Assembly (NCBI RefSeq): GCF_005508865.1
Contig: NZ_SCOM01000001.1
Coordinates: 310,001-374,000, forward strand
Direction: 5' to 3'
Length of the DNA stretch: 64,000 bases
Origin: Pseudomonas sp. F(2018)
GTDB taxonomy: Bacteria > Pseudomonadota > Gammaproteobacteria > Pseudomonadales > Pseudomonadaceae
Numbering within the stretch: the first letter of the stretch is position 1; every line of letters starts with the position of its first letter. The notes beneath the pieces are model-generated. The model worked only from the letters and a program-made list of their open reading frames with translations. It made no database searches and had not been told where the DNA came from. Of the stretch, positions 23,778 through 33,934 are shown piece by piece. A program made the position numbers and the translations under genes.

Positions 23778-24791
23778 TTAGAAGCGCAGCACCAGGGTCT
23801 TCAGTGGTGGTTGGCCGTCGCGCGAGGGGAAGTCGGCAGCGGGGACGATCTGCTCGCACTCGCGCACCGGGCGCCCTAGTTTCTCGGCGCAGCGCAGCAC
23901 CTGCGGGCGCCAGTCGTCCATCGCCACTTTCGCCAGGTTGTTGCAGCAGATCAGCACGCCATCCTCGGCGGTGGCGAGGATCGCCGGCTTGAGCAGGCTC
24001 TGGTAGTCGCGCAGCAGGTCGACGGTGCCGAAGGCGCTCTTGGCCCAGGCCGGCGGGTCGAGCAGTACCAGGTCGAACTGGCGCTGTTCCAGGCGCGGAT
24101 AGCTCGGCAACTTCTGCCCGCGGCGGGAGGCGATGGGCAGCCCGGCCAACTGGCGGATGGCGGGGAAGTAGTCGGATTGCACGAAGTCCATCGCCAGGCC
24201 CGGATTGAGCGCCACGTTCTCGCGGCCTACTGCCAGATTGCCCTCGGCGAAGTCCAGGTTGAGCACCTCGCGCGCGCCACCGGCCGCGGCGCACAGGCCG
24301 ACGCCGCAGGTATAGGCGAACAGGTTGAGCACGCTCTTGCCGGCGCTGTGGCGCTTCACCCAGCCGCGTGCTTCGCGCAGGTCGAGGAACAGCAGCGGGT
24401 CCTGGCCCGGATGGCGCCCGCGTACCCGGTAATTCAGCCCCCATTCCCGGCCGACCATATCTTCCAGCGCCTCGGGAGTGGCCTGGTACACCGGGTCGCG
24501 CCGGTCTACGCGCGAGTTGCCACCGGAACGGTCGTTGTAGACCAGTTGCAGTTCGACGCCGAGGCGCCCGTTGATAGTGGTGTGCAGGTCGAGTAGTGCA
24601 TCGAGCTCCAGTGGCTGATGGAAGCTCTGCACCATCAGTTGCGGGCCATAGCGGTCGACGGTGAGGCCGGGTGCGCCTTCCTGGCTGCCATGGAACAGCC
24701 GGTAGCAGTCGGTCTGCTGCTGGTGCAGTTCGGCCAGCAATGGCTGGCGGGCATCGAGGGCGGCGGAGAGCGCCTGGTCGAGAGAAGACAT
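23778..24791 (-). CDS. Class I SAM-dependent rRNA methyltransferase, RlmI/RlmK-like
   Basis: A protein of about 337 residues with the fold of RlmI-family RNA methyltransferases. An N-terminal region (DCYRLFHGSQEGAPGLTVDRYG) is followed by a Rossmann domain with VLNLFAYTCGVGLCAAAGGAREVLNLDFAEGNL as SAM-binding motif I/II and a DLVLLDPPAWAKS motif IV. The DPP motif fits nucleobase methylation. RlmI makes m5C in 23S rRNA; the exact target here is not certain. The ATG at 24791 was chosen over one 13 codons upstream that lacks similarity. Confidence 0.82.
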   Translation of the reverse strand: MSSLDQALSAALDARQPLLAELHQQQTDCYRLFHGSQEGAPGLTVDRYGPQLMVQSFHQPLELDALLDLHTTINGRLGVELQLVYNDRSGGNSRVDRRDPVYQATPEALEDMVGREWGLNYRVRGRHPGQDPLLFLDLREARGWVKRHSAGKSVLNLFAYTCGVGLCAAAGGAREVLNLDFAEGNLAVGRENVALNPGLAMDFVQSDYFPAIRQLAGLPIASRRGQKLPSYPRLEQRQFDLVLLDPPAWAKSAFGTVDLLRDYQSLLKPAILATAEDGVLICCNNLAKVAMDDWRPQVLRCAEKLGRPVRECEQIVPAADFPSRDGQPPLKTLVLRF

Positions 24792-24830
24792 GCGCGGCGT
24801 CTCGAAGCGGGAGGGCGCGCAGTTTACCAA

Positions 24831-24857
24831 GAAAAACGCCGGCTCTCGGCCGGCGTT
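24831..24857 (-). terminator. Intrinsic terminator of the thiolase gene
   Basis: AACGCCGGC (24835-24843), loop TCTCG, GCCGGCGTT (24849-24857). Read on the minus strand the stem is followed by TTTTTCTT, ending the transcript from the thiolase gene and insulating the methyltransferase gene downstream. Confidence 0.85.
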
Positions 24858-24970
24858 ACTCCATGCTCAGTCGCGCACAGCGCTCGTAGTCGCAAGGAGG
24901 CGGTGCGCAGACAGTAGACCGCCTACGGCAAGCGCCGCCGACACCGCGAATGCGAGTGATGGGCGTAACG

Positions 24971-26149
24971 TTAGCGTTCGATGGCCAGGGCTACACCCTG
25001 CCCACCGCCGATGCACAGGGTGGCCAGGCCCTTCTTGGCATCGCGCTTGATCATCTCGTGCAGCAGGGTCACCAGCACGCGGCAGCCGGAGGCGCCGATG
25101 GGGTGGCCGAGGGCGATGGCGCCGCCATTGACGTTGACCTTGGCCGCATCCCAACCCAGCTCCTTGCCGACCGACAGGGCCTGGGCGGCGAAGGCTTCGT
25201 TGGCCTCGATCAGGTCGAGGTCGGCCAGTTGCCAGCCGGCTTTCTCCAGGCAGCGCTTGGTGGCGGAGACCGGGCCGATGCCCATGATTGCCGGGTCGAC
25301 GCCGGCGTTGGCGTAGGAAGCAATCCTGGCCAGCACTGGCAGGCCCAGGGACTTGGCCTTGTCGGCACTCATCAGCAACACGGCGGCGGCGCCGTCGTTG
25401 AGGCTGGAGGCGTTGCCGGCGGTGACGCTGCCGTCCTTCTTGAACGCCGGTTTGAGGCCGGCCAGGCTTTCTGCGGTGGTGCCGGCGCGCGGCTGCTCAT
25501 CTTTGGCGAAGCTGACCGGGTCACCCTTGCGCGAGGGGATCAGGATCGGGGTGATCTCGTCATTGAAGCGGCCGGCCTCGATGGCGGCCACGGCTTTCTG
25601 CTGCGAGGCGGCGGCGAAGGCGTCCTGCTGCTCGCGGCTGATGCCGTACTTGTCCACCAGGTTCTCGGCGGTGATGCCCATGTGGTAGTCGTTGAAGGCG
25701 TCCCACAGGCCGTCCTGGATCATGGTGTCGATCAGCTTGCCGTGGCCCATGCGCTGGCCGGTGCGGGCGGCGGGCATGACGTAGGGCGCCAGGCTCATGT
25801 TCTCCATGCCGCCGGCGATGATCACCTCGGCGTCGCCGCAGCGAATTGCCTGGGCACCTAGGTGCAGGGCCTTGAGGCCGGAGCCGCAGACCTTGTTCAG
25901 GGTCAGCGCCGGCACGGCATTCGGCAGACCGGCCTTGATCGAGGCCTGGCGCGCGGTGTTCTGCCCGGCGCCGGCGGTCAGCACGTGGCCGAGGATCACC
26001 TCGTCGACTTCGCTGCCGTTGAGGCCGGTCTGTTCCAGCAGGCGCTTGATCACCGCGGCGCCCAGGTCGACGGCGGGTACGCCGGCCAGGGAGCCCTGGA
26101 AGCTGCCGATGGCGGTGCGGGTGGCGGCGACGATGACGACTTCTTGCAT
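24971..26149 (-). CDS. Acetyl-CoA C-acetyltransferase (thiolase)
   Basis: A 392-residue biosynthetic-type thiolase that condenses two acetyl-CoA to acetoacetyl-CoA or the reverse. The nucleophilic cysteine is in [11 protein letters not shown] (about residue 88), the active-site His in [14 protein letters not shown] and the second Cys in CIGGGQG, so the catalytic triad is complete. The start is the ATG at 26149 with GAGGAG upstream. It is a single gene with its own terminator; pathway assignment (ketone-body use, fatty-acid or PHA metabolism) is not set by neighbours, though acs is 1.1 kb away. Confidence 0.93.
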   Translation of the reverse strand: MQEVVIVAATRTAIGSFQGSLAGVPAVDLGAAVIKRLLEQTGLNGSEVDEVILGHVLTAGAGQNTARQASIKAGLPNAVPALTLNKVCGSGLKALHLGAQAIRCGDAEVIIAGGMENMSLAPYVMPAARTGQRMGHGKLIDTMIQDGLWDAFNDYHMGITAENLVDKYGISREQQDAFAAASQQKAVAAIEAGRFNDEITPILIPSRKGDPVSFAKDEQPRAGTTAESLAGLKPAFKKDGSVTAGNASSLNDGAAAVLLMSADKAKSLGLPVLARIASYANAGVDPAIMGIGPVSATKRCLEKAGWQLADLDLIEANEAFAAQALSVGKELGWDAAKVNVNGGAIALGHPIGASGCRVLVTLLHEMIKRDAKKGLATLCIGGGQGVALAIER

Positions 26150-26247
26150 GACGGGCTCCTCGAAATCGGGTGCGCGCACGTTGGGCGCGACGGGGGCGCT
26201 ATGGTGGCATAGCCGATTCGACCCCGGCCAGTGCCGGAGCCGACCGC

Positions 26248-27126
26248 TCAGTCGCGCGGCGGCAGGCCCAGGCGCCGGCGCGCGCGATGCACCGCGGCGC
26301 CACGCACGGCCCAGCGCAGCGTCGGCGCCAGGCTGTTCACCCCGGCGCGAATCGCCCGGCTGCGGGCGGCGCCGATTGGTGTGTCGAGCATGGCCTGTGC
26401 CCAGTCCGGCAGCAGATCGAAGCCGGCCTGCATCAACAGCTTGCCCACCGTCACGGCCAGGGCGCTGGGCGCCGGCGCGCCCTGCAGGACGCGCAGGATC
26501 TCCCGCGAGCGCTCGTCACACAGCAGCTGCGGGCGCACGCCATCGAGGTAGGCGGCGACTTCGGCGCGCGAGCGCGGCACATTCTCGGCGCCCAGGCGTT
26601 CGGCGATCAGCGCGACCTCGGCGTAGTAGCGGTCCTGGTCGGCCTCGCTGAGCTGGGGGTTGCAGTAGCGCAGGTGGGCGGCGAGGAAGCTCGACACTTC
26701 GGCCACGTGCACCCAGGTCAGCAGCGCCGGGTCGCTGGCCGCGTAGGGCCTGCCATCCGGCGCGGTGCCGACCACCTTGAGATGGATGGTGCGCACCTTG
26801 TCGATCAGCCACTCGGCATCGCGGGTCGCGCCGAAGGTGGTGCCGGAGATGAACTGGCCGGTGCGGCGCAGGCGGCCGATCAGGTCTTCGCGGAAATTCG
26901 AGTGGTCCCACACGCCGGCCAGGGCGAGAGGATGCAGGGCCTGTAGCAGCAGGGCGCTGATGCCGCCGACCATCATGCTGGTGAAGTCGCCATGCACGCG
27001 CCAGCACACCGCGTCTGGGCCGAACAGGCCGGGATCGCCTTGGGGCTGGCTGAAGTCGATCTGGCCGAGAACGATGCCACTGAGGCTGAGGACCTGCTGC
27101 TCGATGCGGCGGCGGAGGAATTCCAT
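26248..27126 (-). CDS. Oxygenase MpaB-family protein (DUF2236)
   Basis: A 292-residue protein of the MpaB/DUF2236 family, related to the heme-binding latex-clearing and mycophenolic-acid enzymes. Family strings are [54 protein letters not shown] and [16 protein letters not shown]. The conserved His residues could ligate heme, but the substrate is unknown. The start is the ATG at 27126; the frame continues upstream through a palindromic repeat and is not coding. It lies downstream of acs on the same strand. Confidence 0.82.
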   Translation of the reverse strand: MEFLRRRIEQQVLSLSGIVLGQIDFSQPQGDPGLFGPDAVCWRVHGDFTSMMVGGISALLLQALHPLALAGVWDHSNFREDLIGRLRRTGQFISGTTFGATRDAEWLIDKVRTIHLKVVGTAPDGRPYAASDPALLTWVHVAEVSSFLAAHLRYCNPQLSEADQDRYYAEVALIAERLGAENVPRSRAEVAAYLDGVRPQLLCDERSREILRVLQGAPAPSALAVTVGKLLMQAGFDLLPDWAQAMLDTPIGAARSRAIRAGVNSLAPTLRWAVRGAAVHRARRRLGLPPRD

Positions 27127-27161
27127 GGTGATTTCGGTTATCGGCGGTGTTGCTGGTGAGA

Positions 27162-27198
27162 CCCCTAGCCCCTCTCCCGGAGGGAGAGGGGCTAGGGG
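27162..27198. repeat. 17-bp perfect inverted repeat (intergenic palindrome)
   Basis: CCCCTAGCCCCTCTCCC (27162-27178), loop GGA, and its exact complement at 27182-27198. It lies between acs and the MpaB-like gene. It lacks a clear U tract, so it looks more like a dispersed REP-type palindrome, able to stabilise or attenuate the acs transcript, than a classical terminator. Confidence 0.8.
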
Positions 27199-27233
27199 GG
27201 GGCGCGTGGGGTTACCCGCCCTACGGAGGAGGG

Positions 27234-29171
27234 TTACTGGTTGAGGCGCTGCTCGATCAGGCTGTCCACTACCGACGGATCGGCCAGGGTCGAGGTGTCG
27301 CCCATGTTGTCCAGTTCGTTGCAGGCGATCTTGCGCAGGATGCGGCGCATGATCTTGCCTGAGCGGGTCTTGGGCAGGCCCGGCGCCCACTGGATCAGCT
27401 CCGGCTTGGCGAAGCTGCCGATCTCCTTGCCGACCAGGGCCAGCAACTCCTTCTTCAGCTCGTCGGAAGGCTCCAGGCCCTTCATGGTGGTGACGAAGGC
27501 GTAGATGCTCTGGCCCTTGAGATCGTGCGGATAGCCGACCACGGCGGCCTCGGCCACGGCGTCGTGCAGCACCAGGGCGCTCTCCACTTCGGCAGTGCCG
27601 ATGCGGTGGCCGGAGACGTTGATCACATCATCGACGCGGCCGGTGATCCACCAGTAGCCGTCCTCGTCGCGGCGCGCGCCGTCGCCGGTGAAGTAGTAGC
27701 CGGGGTAGGGCTTGAAGTAGGTGTCGATCATCCGCTGGTGGTCGCCGTAGACGCTGCGGATCTGGCTCGGCCAGCTGGCCTTGATCGCCAGTACTCCGGC
27801 ACCGGGGCCGTCGATTTCCTTGCCCTGCTCATCGAGCAGCACCGGCTGCACGCCGAAGAACGGCCGGGTCGCCGAGCCGGGTTTCAGGTCGGTGGCGCCG
27901 GGCAGCGGGGTGATCAGGATCGAGCCGGTTTCGGTCTGCCACCAGGTGTCGACGATCGGGCAGCGTTGCTCGCCGACCACGTTGTAGTACCACTCCCAGG
28001 CCTCGGGGTTGATCGGCTCGCCCACCGAGCCGAGCAGGCGCAGGCTGCTGCGGTCGGTGGTCTTGACCGCGGCCTCGCCCTCGCGCATCAGCGCGCGCAG
28101 GGCGGTCGGCGCGGTGTAGAAGATATTCACCTGATGCTTGTCGATCACCTGCCAGAAGCGCGAGGCATCCGGGTAGTTGGGTACGCCCTCGAACATCAGG
28201 GTGGTGGCGCCGTTGGCCAGCGGGCCGTAGACGATGTAGCTGTGCCCGGTGACCCAGCCGACGTCGGCGGTGCACCAGTAGATGTCGCCCTCGTGGTAGT
28301 CGAACACGTACTTGTGGGTCATCGCCGCGCCCAGCAGGTAGCCGCCGGTGGTGTGCAGCACGCCCTTGGGTTTGCCGGTGCTGCCGGAGGTGTAGAGGAT
28401 GAACAGCGGGTCCTCGGCATCCATCGGCTCGGCCGGGCAGTCGGCGCTGGCCTCCTTGAGCGCCTGGTGGTACCAGAGGTCGCGGCCATCGACCCAGGCG
28501 ATCTCGCCCTGGGTGCGCTCGACCACCAGCACGGTGCTGACGTTCGGGCAGCTCTGCAGGGCCTTGTCGACGTTGTTCTTCAGCGGGATGTACTTGCCGC
28601 CGCGCACGCCCTCGTCGGCGGTGATCACGGTGCGGCAGTCGGCATCGAGGATGCGGTCGCGCAGGGCATCCGGGGAGAAGCCGCCGAACACCACCGAATG
28701 GATGGCGCCGATGCGCGTGCAGGCCAGCATGGCGTAGGCCGCCTCCGGCACCATGGGCATGTAGATGCACACCCGGTCGCCCTTCTTCACCCCGCGGCTC
28801 TTCAGCACGTTGGCCAGGCGGCTAACGTGGTGGTGCAGCTTGTTGTAGGTGATATGTGCCGACTCTGCCGGGTTGTCGCCTTCCCAGATGATGGCGATCT
28901 GTTCGCCGCGCTTTTCCAGGTGGCGGTCGATGCAGTTGTAGGCGACGTTGAGCTGGCCGCCCTTGAACCACTGCGCCTCGCCCTTGGCCAGGTCGCTGTG
29001 GTGCAGCTGATCCCAGGGCTTGAACCAGTGCAGGAACTGCTTGGCCTGTTCGCTCCAGAACTCTTCCGGCTGCTCGACGGACTGGCGGTAGAGGCGCTGA
29101 TAGGCCTCGTTGTCCAGGTACGCACGCTGGCGAACCGCATCCTTGACCGGGTGAAGGCTGATTTCGAACAT
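27234..29171 (-). CDS. acsA: Acetyl-CoA synthetase
   Basis: A 645-residue AMP-forming enzyme that activates acetate to acetyl-CoA. Signature strings are [19 protein letters not shown] (adenylate-forming core), [48 protein letters not shown] and the C-terminal [14 protein letters not shown], whose lysine is the usual acetylation control site. AAGGA is the ribosome binding site. An AACAATAA motif 17 bases upstream of the start is a plausible Hfq/Crc site, fitting carbon catabolite control by the crcZ system encoded nearby. Confidence 0.97.
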   Translation of the reverse strand: MFEISLHPVKDAVRQRAYLDNEAYQRLYRQSVEQPEEFWSEQAKQFLHWFKPWDQLHHSDLAKGEAQWFKGGQLNVAYNCIDRHLEKRGEQIAIIWEGDNPAESAHITYNKLHHHVSRLANVLKSRGVKKGDRVCIYMPMVPEAAYAMLACTRIGAIHSVVFGGFSPDALRDRILDADCRTVITADEGVRGGKYIPLKNNVDKALQSCPNVSTVLVVERTQGEIAWVDGRDLWYHQALKEASADCPAEPMDAEDPLFILYTSGSTGKPKGVLHTTGGYLLGAAMTHKYVFDYHEGDIYWCTADVGWVTGHSYIVYGPLANGATTLMFEGVPNYPDASRFWQVIDKHQVNIFYTAPTALRALMREGEAAVKTTDRSSLRLLGSVGEPINPEAWEWYYNVVGEQRCPIVDTWWQTETGSILITPLPGATDLKPGSATRPFFGVQPVLLDEQGKEIDGPGAGVLAIKASWPSQIRSVYGDHQRMIDTYFKPYPGYYFTGDGARRDEDGYWWITGRVDDVINVSGHRIGTAEVESALVLHDAVAEAAVVGYPHDLKGQSIYAFVTTMKGLEPSDELKKELLALVGKEIGSFAKPELIQWAPGLPKTRSGKIMRRILRKIACNELDNMGDTSTLADPSVVDSLIEQRLNQ

Positions 29172-29187
29172 GGCGGGGTCCTTGTCT

Positions 29188-29195
29188 TATTGTTG
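29188..29195 (-). promoter_or_regulatory. Candidate Hfq/Crc (CA) motif in acsA leader
   Basis: Minus strand AACAATAA, a perfect AANAANAA motif, directly ahead of the AAGGA ribosome binding site of acsA. This is where Hfq/Crc repression sites sit in Pseudomonas mRNAs. Motif match only. Confidence 0.45.
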
Positions 29196-29380
29196 AGCCA
29201 CGATGCCGGCTAGGGTGTACCAAGCACCTGCTCGGTTCAAGCCTCGGCGTTCAGGCGCTGTGCGCGCGAGCACGCAGGTCGCCCCTTCAGGTTCGGCAAT
29301 CGCCCGGGGAGGCAGTTCCGGGCTGGCCGGCGGCGCTAACGATAGCAGTGCGAGGGAATGCCGGCATGGCGGCGGGGAAA

Positions 29381-29409
29381 CAGTCGCCGGGCATTGCGCC
29401 CGGCGACTG
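29381..29409 (-). terminator. Hairpin downstream of pgi
   Basis: CAGTCGCCGGGC (29381-29392), loop ATTGC, GCCCGGCGACTG (29398-29409): a 12-base-pair stem. On the minus strand it is followed by TTTCCCC, so the U tract is short. It probably ends the pgi transcript ahead of the acsA promoter. Confidence 0.7.
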
Positions 29410-29420
29410 GCGGGTGCGCT

Positions 29421-31085
29421 TCAGCCGCGGTGACGACCGCGGAAGAAGTCGATCAGGCCCTGAGTCGAGGCGTCCTCGGCCGGCGCCGCATCCCAGGCGG
29501 TGAGGCGCTGGTAGACGCCCTTGCCGAGGTCCTTGCCCAGCTCCACGCCCCACTGGTCGAAGGCGTTGATGCCCCAGATCACGCTCTGCACGAACACCTT
29601 GTGCTCGTACATGGCCACCAGCGCGCCGAGGCGGCGCGGGCTGATGCGTTCCAGCACCAGGGTGTTGCTCGGGCGGTTGCCCGGGATCACCTTGTGCGGC
29701 GCCAGGCGCTGCACCTCGTCCTCGCTCAGGCCCTTGGCGCGCAGCTCGGCCTCGGCCTCGTTGCGGCACTTGCCGAGCATCAGCGCCTGGCTCTGCGACA
29801 GGCAGTTGGCATACAGCCACTGATGGTGGTCGGCCACCGGGTTGTAGCTGACCACCGGCACGATGAAGTCCGCCGGGATCAGCGGGGTGCCTTGGTGCAG
29901 CAGCTGGTGGTAGGCGTGCTGGCCGTTGCAGCCGACGCCGCCCCAGATCACCGGGCCGGTCTCGACGCTCACCGGGCTGCCGTCCTGGCGCACGCTCTTG
30001 CCGTTGGACTCCATGTCCAGCTGCTGCAGGTGCTTGGTGATGTTCCGCAGGTAGTGGTCGTACGGCAGGATGGCGTGGCTCTGGGCGCCCCAGAAGTTGC
30101 CGTACCAGACGCCGAGCAAGGCCAGCAGCACGGGCATGTTCTTGTCGAAGCTGGTGCTGCGGAAATGGTTGTCCATGCTGTAGGCGCCGGACAGCAACTC
30201 CTTGAAGTTGGACATGCCGATGGCCAGGGCGATCGGCAGGCCGATGGCCGACCACAGCGAGTAGCGCCCGCCGACCCAGTCCCACATCGGGAAGATGTTT
30301 TTCTCGCGGATGCCGAACTCGATGGCCGCCTGGTTGTTGCTGGTGACCGCGATGAAGTGGCGATACAGCTTCTCCTCGGTACCGCCACGGGCCAGGTACC
30401 AGGAGCGGGCGGCCTGGGCGTTCTTCAGGGTTTCCAGGGTGCCGAAGGATTTCGACGAGACGATGAACAGGGTGGTCTCGGCGTTCAGCTTGGCGGCCAG
30501 TTCATGGAACTCGCTGCCGTCGATATTGGCCAGATAATGGCAGCGCACGCCGTGCTGGGTGAACGGCAGCAGCGCCTCGGACACCAGCTGCGGGCCGAGG
30601 AAGGAGCCGCCGATGCCGATGTTGACCACGTCGGTGATGGTCTTCTCGCTGTAGCCGCGCCACAGGTTGCTGTGGATGCGCCCGACTATGTCGGTCATCT
30701 GGTTGAGCACGCGGTGCACATCCGGCATCACGTTGGCGCCGTCGACCATGACGCAGTCGCCGATGGGGCGGCGCAGGGCGGTGTGCAGGGCAGGGCGGCC
30801 TTCCGAGGAGTTGACGTGTTCGCCGTTGAACAGGGCCTCGATGGCCTCCTGCAGGCCGGCTTCCCTGGCTAGGTTGACCAGCAGCGTGCGGGTCTCCTCG
30901 CTGAGCAGGTTCTTCGAGTAGTCGAGGAAGATGCCGCTGGTGCTCATGGAGAAGCGCTCGAAACGCTTGGCGTCGCTGGCGAAGGCGTCGCGCATGCTGA
31001 AGTCCTGCATGGCCTGGCGGTGTTGGCGCAGGGCCTGCCAGGCGGGCAGGGTGGTGACATCGAGCGGTTGCTGGTAGTACGCCAT
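29421..31085 (-). CDS. pgi: Glucose-6-phosphate isomerase
   Basis: A 554-residue enzyme of hexose-phosphate metabolism. Signature strings are [48 protein letters not shown] and [18 protein letters not shown], carrying the active-site Arg, Glu and His; the C-terminal [17 protein letters not shown] motif includes the catalytic Lys. The ATG at 31085 is preferred because the TTG nine bases upstream almost touches the AAGGAA site. Length is normal. Confidence 0.97.
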   Translation of the reverse strand: MAYYQQPLDVTTLPAWQALRQHRQAMQDFSMRDAFASDAKRFERFSMSTSGIFLDYSKNLLSEETRTLLVNLAREAGLQEAIEALFNGEHVNSSEGRPALHTALRRPIGDCVMVDGANVMPDVHRVLNQMTDIVGRIHSNLWRGYSEKTITDVVNIGIGGSFLGPQLVSEALLPFTQHGVRCHYLANIDGSEFHELAAKLNAETTLFIVSSKSFGTLETLKNAQAARSWYLARGGTEEKLYRHFIAVTSNNQAAIEFGIREKNIFPMWDWVGGRYSLWSAIGLPIALAIGMSNFKELLSGAYSMDNHFRSTSFDKNMPVLLALLGVWYGNFWGAQSHAILPYDHYLRNITKHLQQLDMESNGKSVRQDGSPVSVETGPVIWGGVGCNGQHAYHQLLHQGTPLIPADFIVPVVSYNPVADHHQWLYANCLSQSQALMLGKCRNEAEAELRAKGLSEDEVQRLAPHKVIPGNRPSNTLVLERISPRRLGALVAMYEHKVFVQSVIWGINAFDQWGVELGKDLGKGVYQRLTAWDAAPAEDASTQGLIDFFRGRHRG

Positions 31086-31171
31086 GGGCGGCAATTTCCT
31101 TGTTATGCGGCGTTTCGGGCATTAAAAAGCCCGGAGATTCCGGGCTTGGAGTGTAGCGGGACGCGACTCGT

Positions 31172-31552
31172 TCAGGCGACTTGTACGGGAATCGCGTTGC
31201 TGGTGTGGCTCAGCTCGCCGTCGGCACCCATGTACAGCACGCGCGGCTGGAAGTTGGCCAGCTCGGCCTCGCTGTAGTGGGCGTAGGCGCAGATGATCAC
31301 GCGATGACCGACGCCGGCCTTGTGCGCGGCCGCGCCGTTGACCGAGATGATCTTCGAGCCTTCCTCGCCACGGATGGCGTAGGTGGTGAAGCGTTCGCCG
31401 TTGTCGATGTTGTAGATCTGGATCTGCTCGTACTCGCGAATGCCGGACAGGTCCAGCCACTCGCCGTCGATGGCGCAGGAGCCTTCATAGTCGAGCACCG
31501 CATGGGTGACGATGGCGCGGTGCAGCTTGGCCTTGAGCATGATGGCGTGCAT
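31172..31552 (-). CDS. panD: Aspartate 1-decarboxylase
   Basis: A 126-residue pyruvoyl enzyme that makes beta-alanine for pantothenate. The self-cleavage site is Gly24-Ser25 in YEGSCAID; Ser25 becomes the pyruvoyl group. Lys9, the Arg in [26 protein letters not shown] and Tyr58 regions are in place. It stands 80 bases from panC on the same strand, in the order panB-panC-panD. Confidence 0.96.
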   Translation of the reverse strand: MHAIMLKAKLHRAIVTHAVLDYEGSCAIDGEWLDLSGIREYEQIQIYNIDNGERFTTYAIRGEEGSKIISVNGAAAHKAGVGHRVIICAYAHYSEAELANFQPRVLYMGADGELSHTSNAIPVQVA

Positions 31553-31632
31553 GACTATTTCCCTCTCGGAATACGGCGGCGGCAGAGTGTGCCCGAACCC
31601 CCGAAGGGGTTCAAGACCAGGCGATGTGCGGG

Positions 31633-32481
31633 TTACAGCTCGAGCGTCAGGTTATCGATCAGGCGCGTGTTGCCCATGAAGGCGGCGCCCAGGATCACCA
31701 GTTGCGTATCGTCTGCCTGGGCCGGACGCAGGCTCAGCGCCTCGCGAATCTCCAGGTAGTCGGGGCGGAAGCCGGCGCTGGCCAGGCTGGCCTGGCCGCG
31801 CTCGATCAGCTGGGCGAACTGACGGTCGCCATTGCGAATGGCTTCGGCCAGCTGCTGCAGGGTGCGGTGGAGGGCCGGGGCCTGGGCGCGCTGCTCGGTG
31901 CTCAGGTAGCCGTTGCGCGAGGACAGAGCCAGGCCGTCCTCGGCGCGCACGGTCGGCTCGCCGATGATCTGCACCGGCATGTTCAGGTCGCGCACCAGGG
32001 TGCGGATCACCGCCAGTTGCTGGAAGTCCTTCTCGCCGAACACTGCGAGGTCAGGCTGGACCATGTTGAACAGCTTGGTCACCACCGTGGCCACGCCCTC
32101 GAAGTGACCGGGGCGGCTGGCGCCACACAGGCCCTCGGAGACGCCGGGCACGCCGACGCGGGTCTGGCCTTCCTGGCCGTGGGGATACATCTCCTCCACA
32201 TCGGGGTGGAACAGCAGGTGGCAACCGGCGGCGACCAGCTTGTCCTGGTCGGCGGCCAGGGTGCGCGGGTATTTGGCCAGGTCTTCGTTGGGGCCGAACT
32301 GCAGCGGGTTGACGAAGATGCTGGCGACCACGAAGTCGGCGCGCTGGCCAGCCTTCTCCACCAGGGCCACGTGGCCCTCATGCAGGTTGCCCATGGTCGG
32401 CACGAAGGCGATGCGCTTGCCCTCGCCCCGCGCGCGCGCCACGGCGGCGCGCAGTTCCAGTACGGTCTTGACGGTGTTCAT
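31633..32481 (-). CDS. panC: Pantothenate synthetase
   Basis: A 282-residue enzyme joining pantoate and beta-alanine with ATP. The nucleotide-binding [10 protein letters not shown] and the [23 protein letters not shown] and [11 protein letters not shown] strings are all present. The ATG overlaps the stop of panB by four bases (ATGA), so the two are translationally coupled; the open frame upstream of 32481 lies inside panB and is not real. Confidence 0.97.
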   Translation of the reverse strand: MNTVKTVLELRAAVARARGEGKRIAFVPTMGNLHEGHVALVEKAGQRADFVVASIFVNPLQFGPNEDLAKYPRTLAADQDKLVAAGCHLLFHPDVEEMYPHGQEGQTRVGVPGVSEGLCGASRPGHFEGVATVVTKLFNMVQPDLAVFGEKDFQQLAVIRTLVRDLNMPVQIIGEPTVRAEDGLALSSRNGYLSTEQRAQAPALHRTLQQLAEAIRNGDRQFAQLIERGQASLASAGFRPDYLEIREALSLRPAQADDTQLVILGAAFMGNTRLIDNLTLEL

Positions 32482-33278
32482 GCGGAGAATCCGTGTTCCT
32501 CGGCGGGGAAGCTGACGTCCTTCACTGCGCGGACATAGGCGGCGAAAGCGGCCTGGACGCTGGGCTGACCTTCCATGAAGTTCTTCACGAACTTCGGTGC
32601 GCGGCCGGTCAGCGACAGGCCGAGCATGTCGTGCATCACCAGCACTTGGCCGTCGGTGGCCGAACCTGCGCCGATACCGATCACCGGGATCTTTACCGAC
32701 TGGCTGATTTCGGCGGCCAGTTCGCTGGGCACGCACTCGAGCAGCAGCATGGCGGCGCCGGCCTGTTCCAGGGCCATGGCGTCGGCGCGCAGCTGGCGGG
32801 CGGCGGCATCGCCACGGCCCTGCACTTTATAACCGCCGAACACGTTGACCGCCTGCGGCGTCAGGCCCAGGTGGGCGCAGACCGGCACGCCGCGCTCGGC
32901 CAGCTGGCGGATCGGCTCGGCCAGCCAGCTCGCGCCTTCCAGCTTGATCATGTGGGCGCCGGCCTGCATCAGCGCGGCGCTGCTGGCGAAGGTCTGTTCC
33001 AGGGTGGCGTAGGCCATGAACGGCAGGTCGGCGAGGATCAGCGCGCCCTGGTTGCCGCGCTTCACGGCGGCGGTGTGGTAGGCCATGTCGGCCAGCGACA
33101 CCGGCAGTGTGCTGTCGTGGCCCTGCAGGACCATACCCAGGGAGTCTCCCACCAGCAGCACTTCCACACCGGCCTGGCAGGCTGCCTGGGCGAAGGTGGC
33201 GTCGTAGGCGGTGAGCATGGCGATCTTCTCGCCCTTCTGCTTCAGGCCCAGCAGGGTGCTTACGGTTACATCAGGCAT
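32478..33278 (-). CDS. panB: Ketopantoate hydroxymethyltransferase
   Basis: A 266-residue TIM-barrel enzyme that converts ketoisovalerate to ketopantoate. Diagnostic strings are [47 protein letters not shown] and [21 protein letters not shown], with metal and substrate residues intact. The start is the ATG at 33278 with GAGGAATCTCC upstream. It heads the panB-panC-panD cluster. Confidence 0.97.
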   Translation of the reverse strand: MPDVTVSTLLGLKQKGEKIAMLTAYDATFAQAACQAGVEVLLVGDSLGMVLQGHDSTLPVSLADMAYHTAAVKRGNQGALILADLPFMAYATLEQTFASSAALMQAGAHMIKLEGASWLAEPIRQLAERGVPVCAHLGLTPQAVNVFGGYKVQGRGDAAARQLRADAMALEQAGAAMLLLECVPSELAAEISQSVKIPVIGIGAGSATDGQVLVMHDMLGLSLTGRAPKFVKNFMEGQPSVQAAFAAYVRAVKDVSFPAEEHGFSA

Positions 33279-33451
33279 TGGAGATTCCTCATCAGCGGGC
33301 CGGATTACGGCACTTGTGGCGCCTGCTCTCGGCCTCTTGGACGGCGCTCTCTGCACCGCCTCGGGGCAACGGGACGCCTATAGTCCCGATGGGGGGGCGT
33401 GAAGTCAATCACGGGTGTTACCGCGCTGTTACGGCGTTACCGGCGCTGCGC

Positions 33452-33934
33452 TTACAGGCGCTCCAGCCCCTCGTAGGGGCAGGCGGCCAGCAGCTGCTCC
33501 AGGCTGCGCCCATCGGGCAGTTGCAGCTGCGGGGCGATCTCGGCCAGCGGGTAGAGGACGAAGGCGCGTGCGTGCATATGGTAGTGCGGCACGGTCAGGC
33601 GTTCCTCGGCGAGGATGCGCGAGCCGAATAGCAGGATGTCCAGATCCAGCGTGCGTGGTCCCCAGCGCTCGGCCTTGCGCACGCGGCCCTGTTCCAGCTC
33701 GATGCGTTGCAGGGCGTCGAGCAGCTGCAGTGGCGCCAGCTCGGTGTCCAGCGCGGCCACGGCATTGACGTAGCGTGGCTGGTCGGCCGGGCCGAGTGGG
33801 TCGCTGATATAGAAGGAGGAGGTGCTGGCCAGGGTGGTGTGCGGCAGCTCGGCGATGGCCGCGAGCGCGGCCCGCAGCTGCTGGTGCGGCTCGGCCAGGT
33901 TGCTGCCGAGGCCAATGTAGACCCGCTCGATCAT
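33452..33934 (-). CDS. folK: 2-amino-4-hydroxy-6-hydroxymethyldihydropteridine pyrophosphokinase
   Basis: A 160-residue HPPK enzyme of folate synthesis, giving the pyrophosphorylated substrate used by FolP. The hallmark RWGPRTLDLDILLFG carries the two magnesium-binding aspartates; IGLGSNL starts the protein and VPHYHMHARAFVLYPLAEIAP is the C-terminal signature. The ATG overlaps the pcnB stop by four bases, indicating coupled translation. Confidence 0.96.
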   Translation of the reverse strand: MIERVYIGLGSNLAEPHQQLRAALAAIAELPHTTLASTSSFYISDPLGPADQPRYVNAVAALDTELAPLQLLDALQRIELEQGRVRKAERWGPRTLDLDILLFGSRILAEERLTVPHYHMHARAFVLYPLAEIAPQLQLPDGRSLEQLLAACPYEGLERL

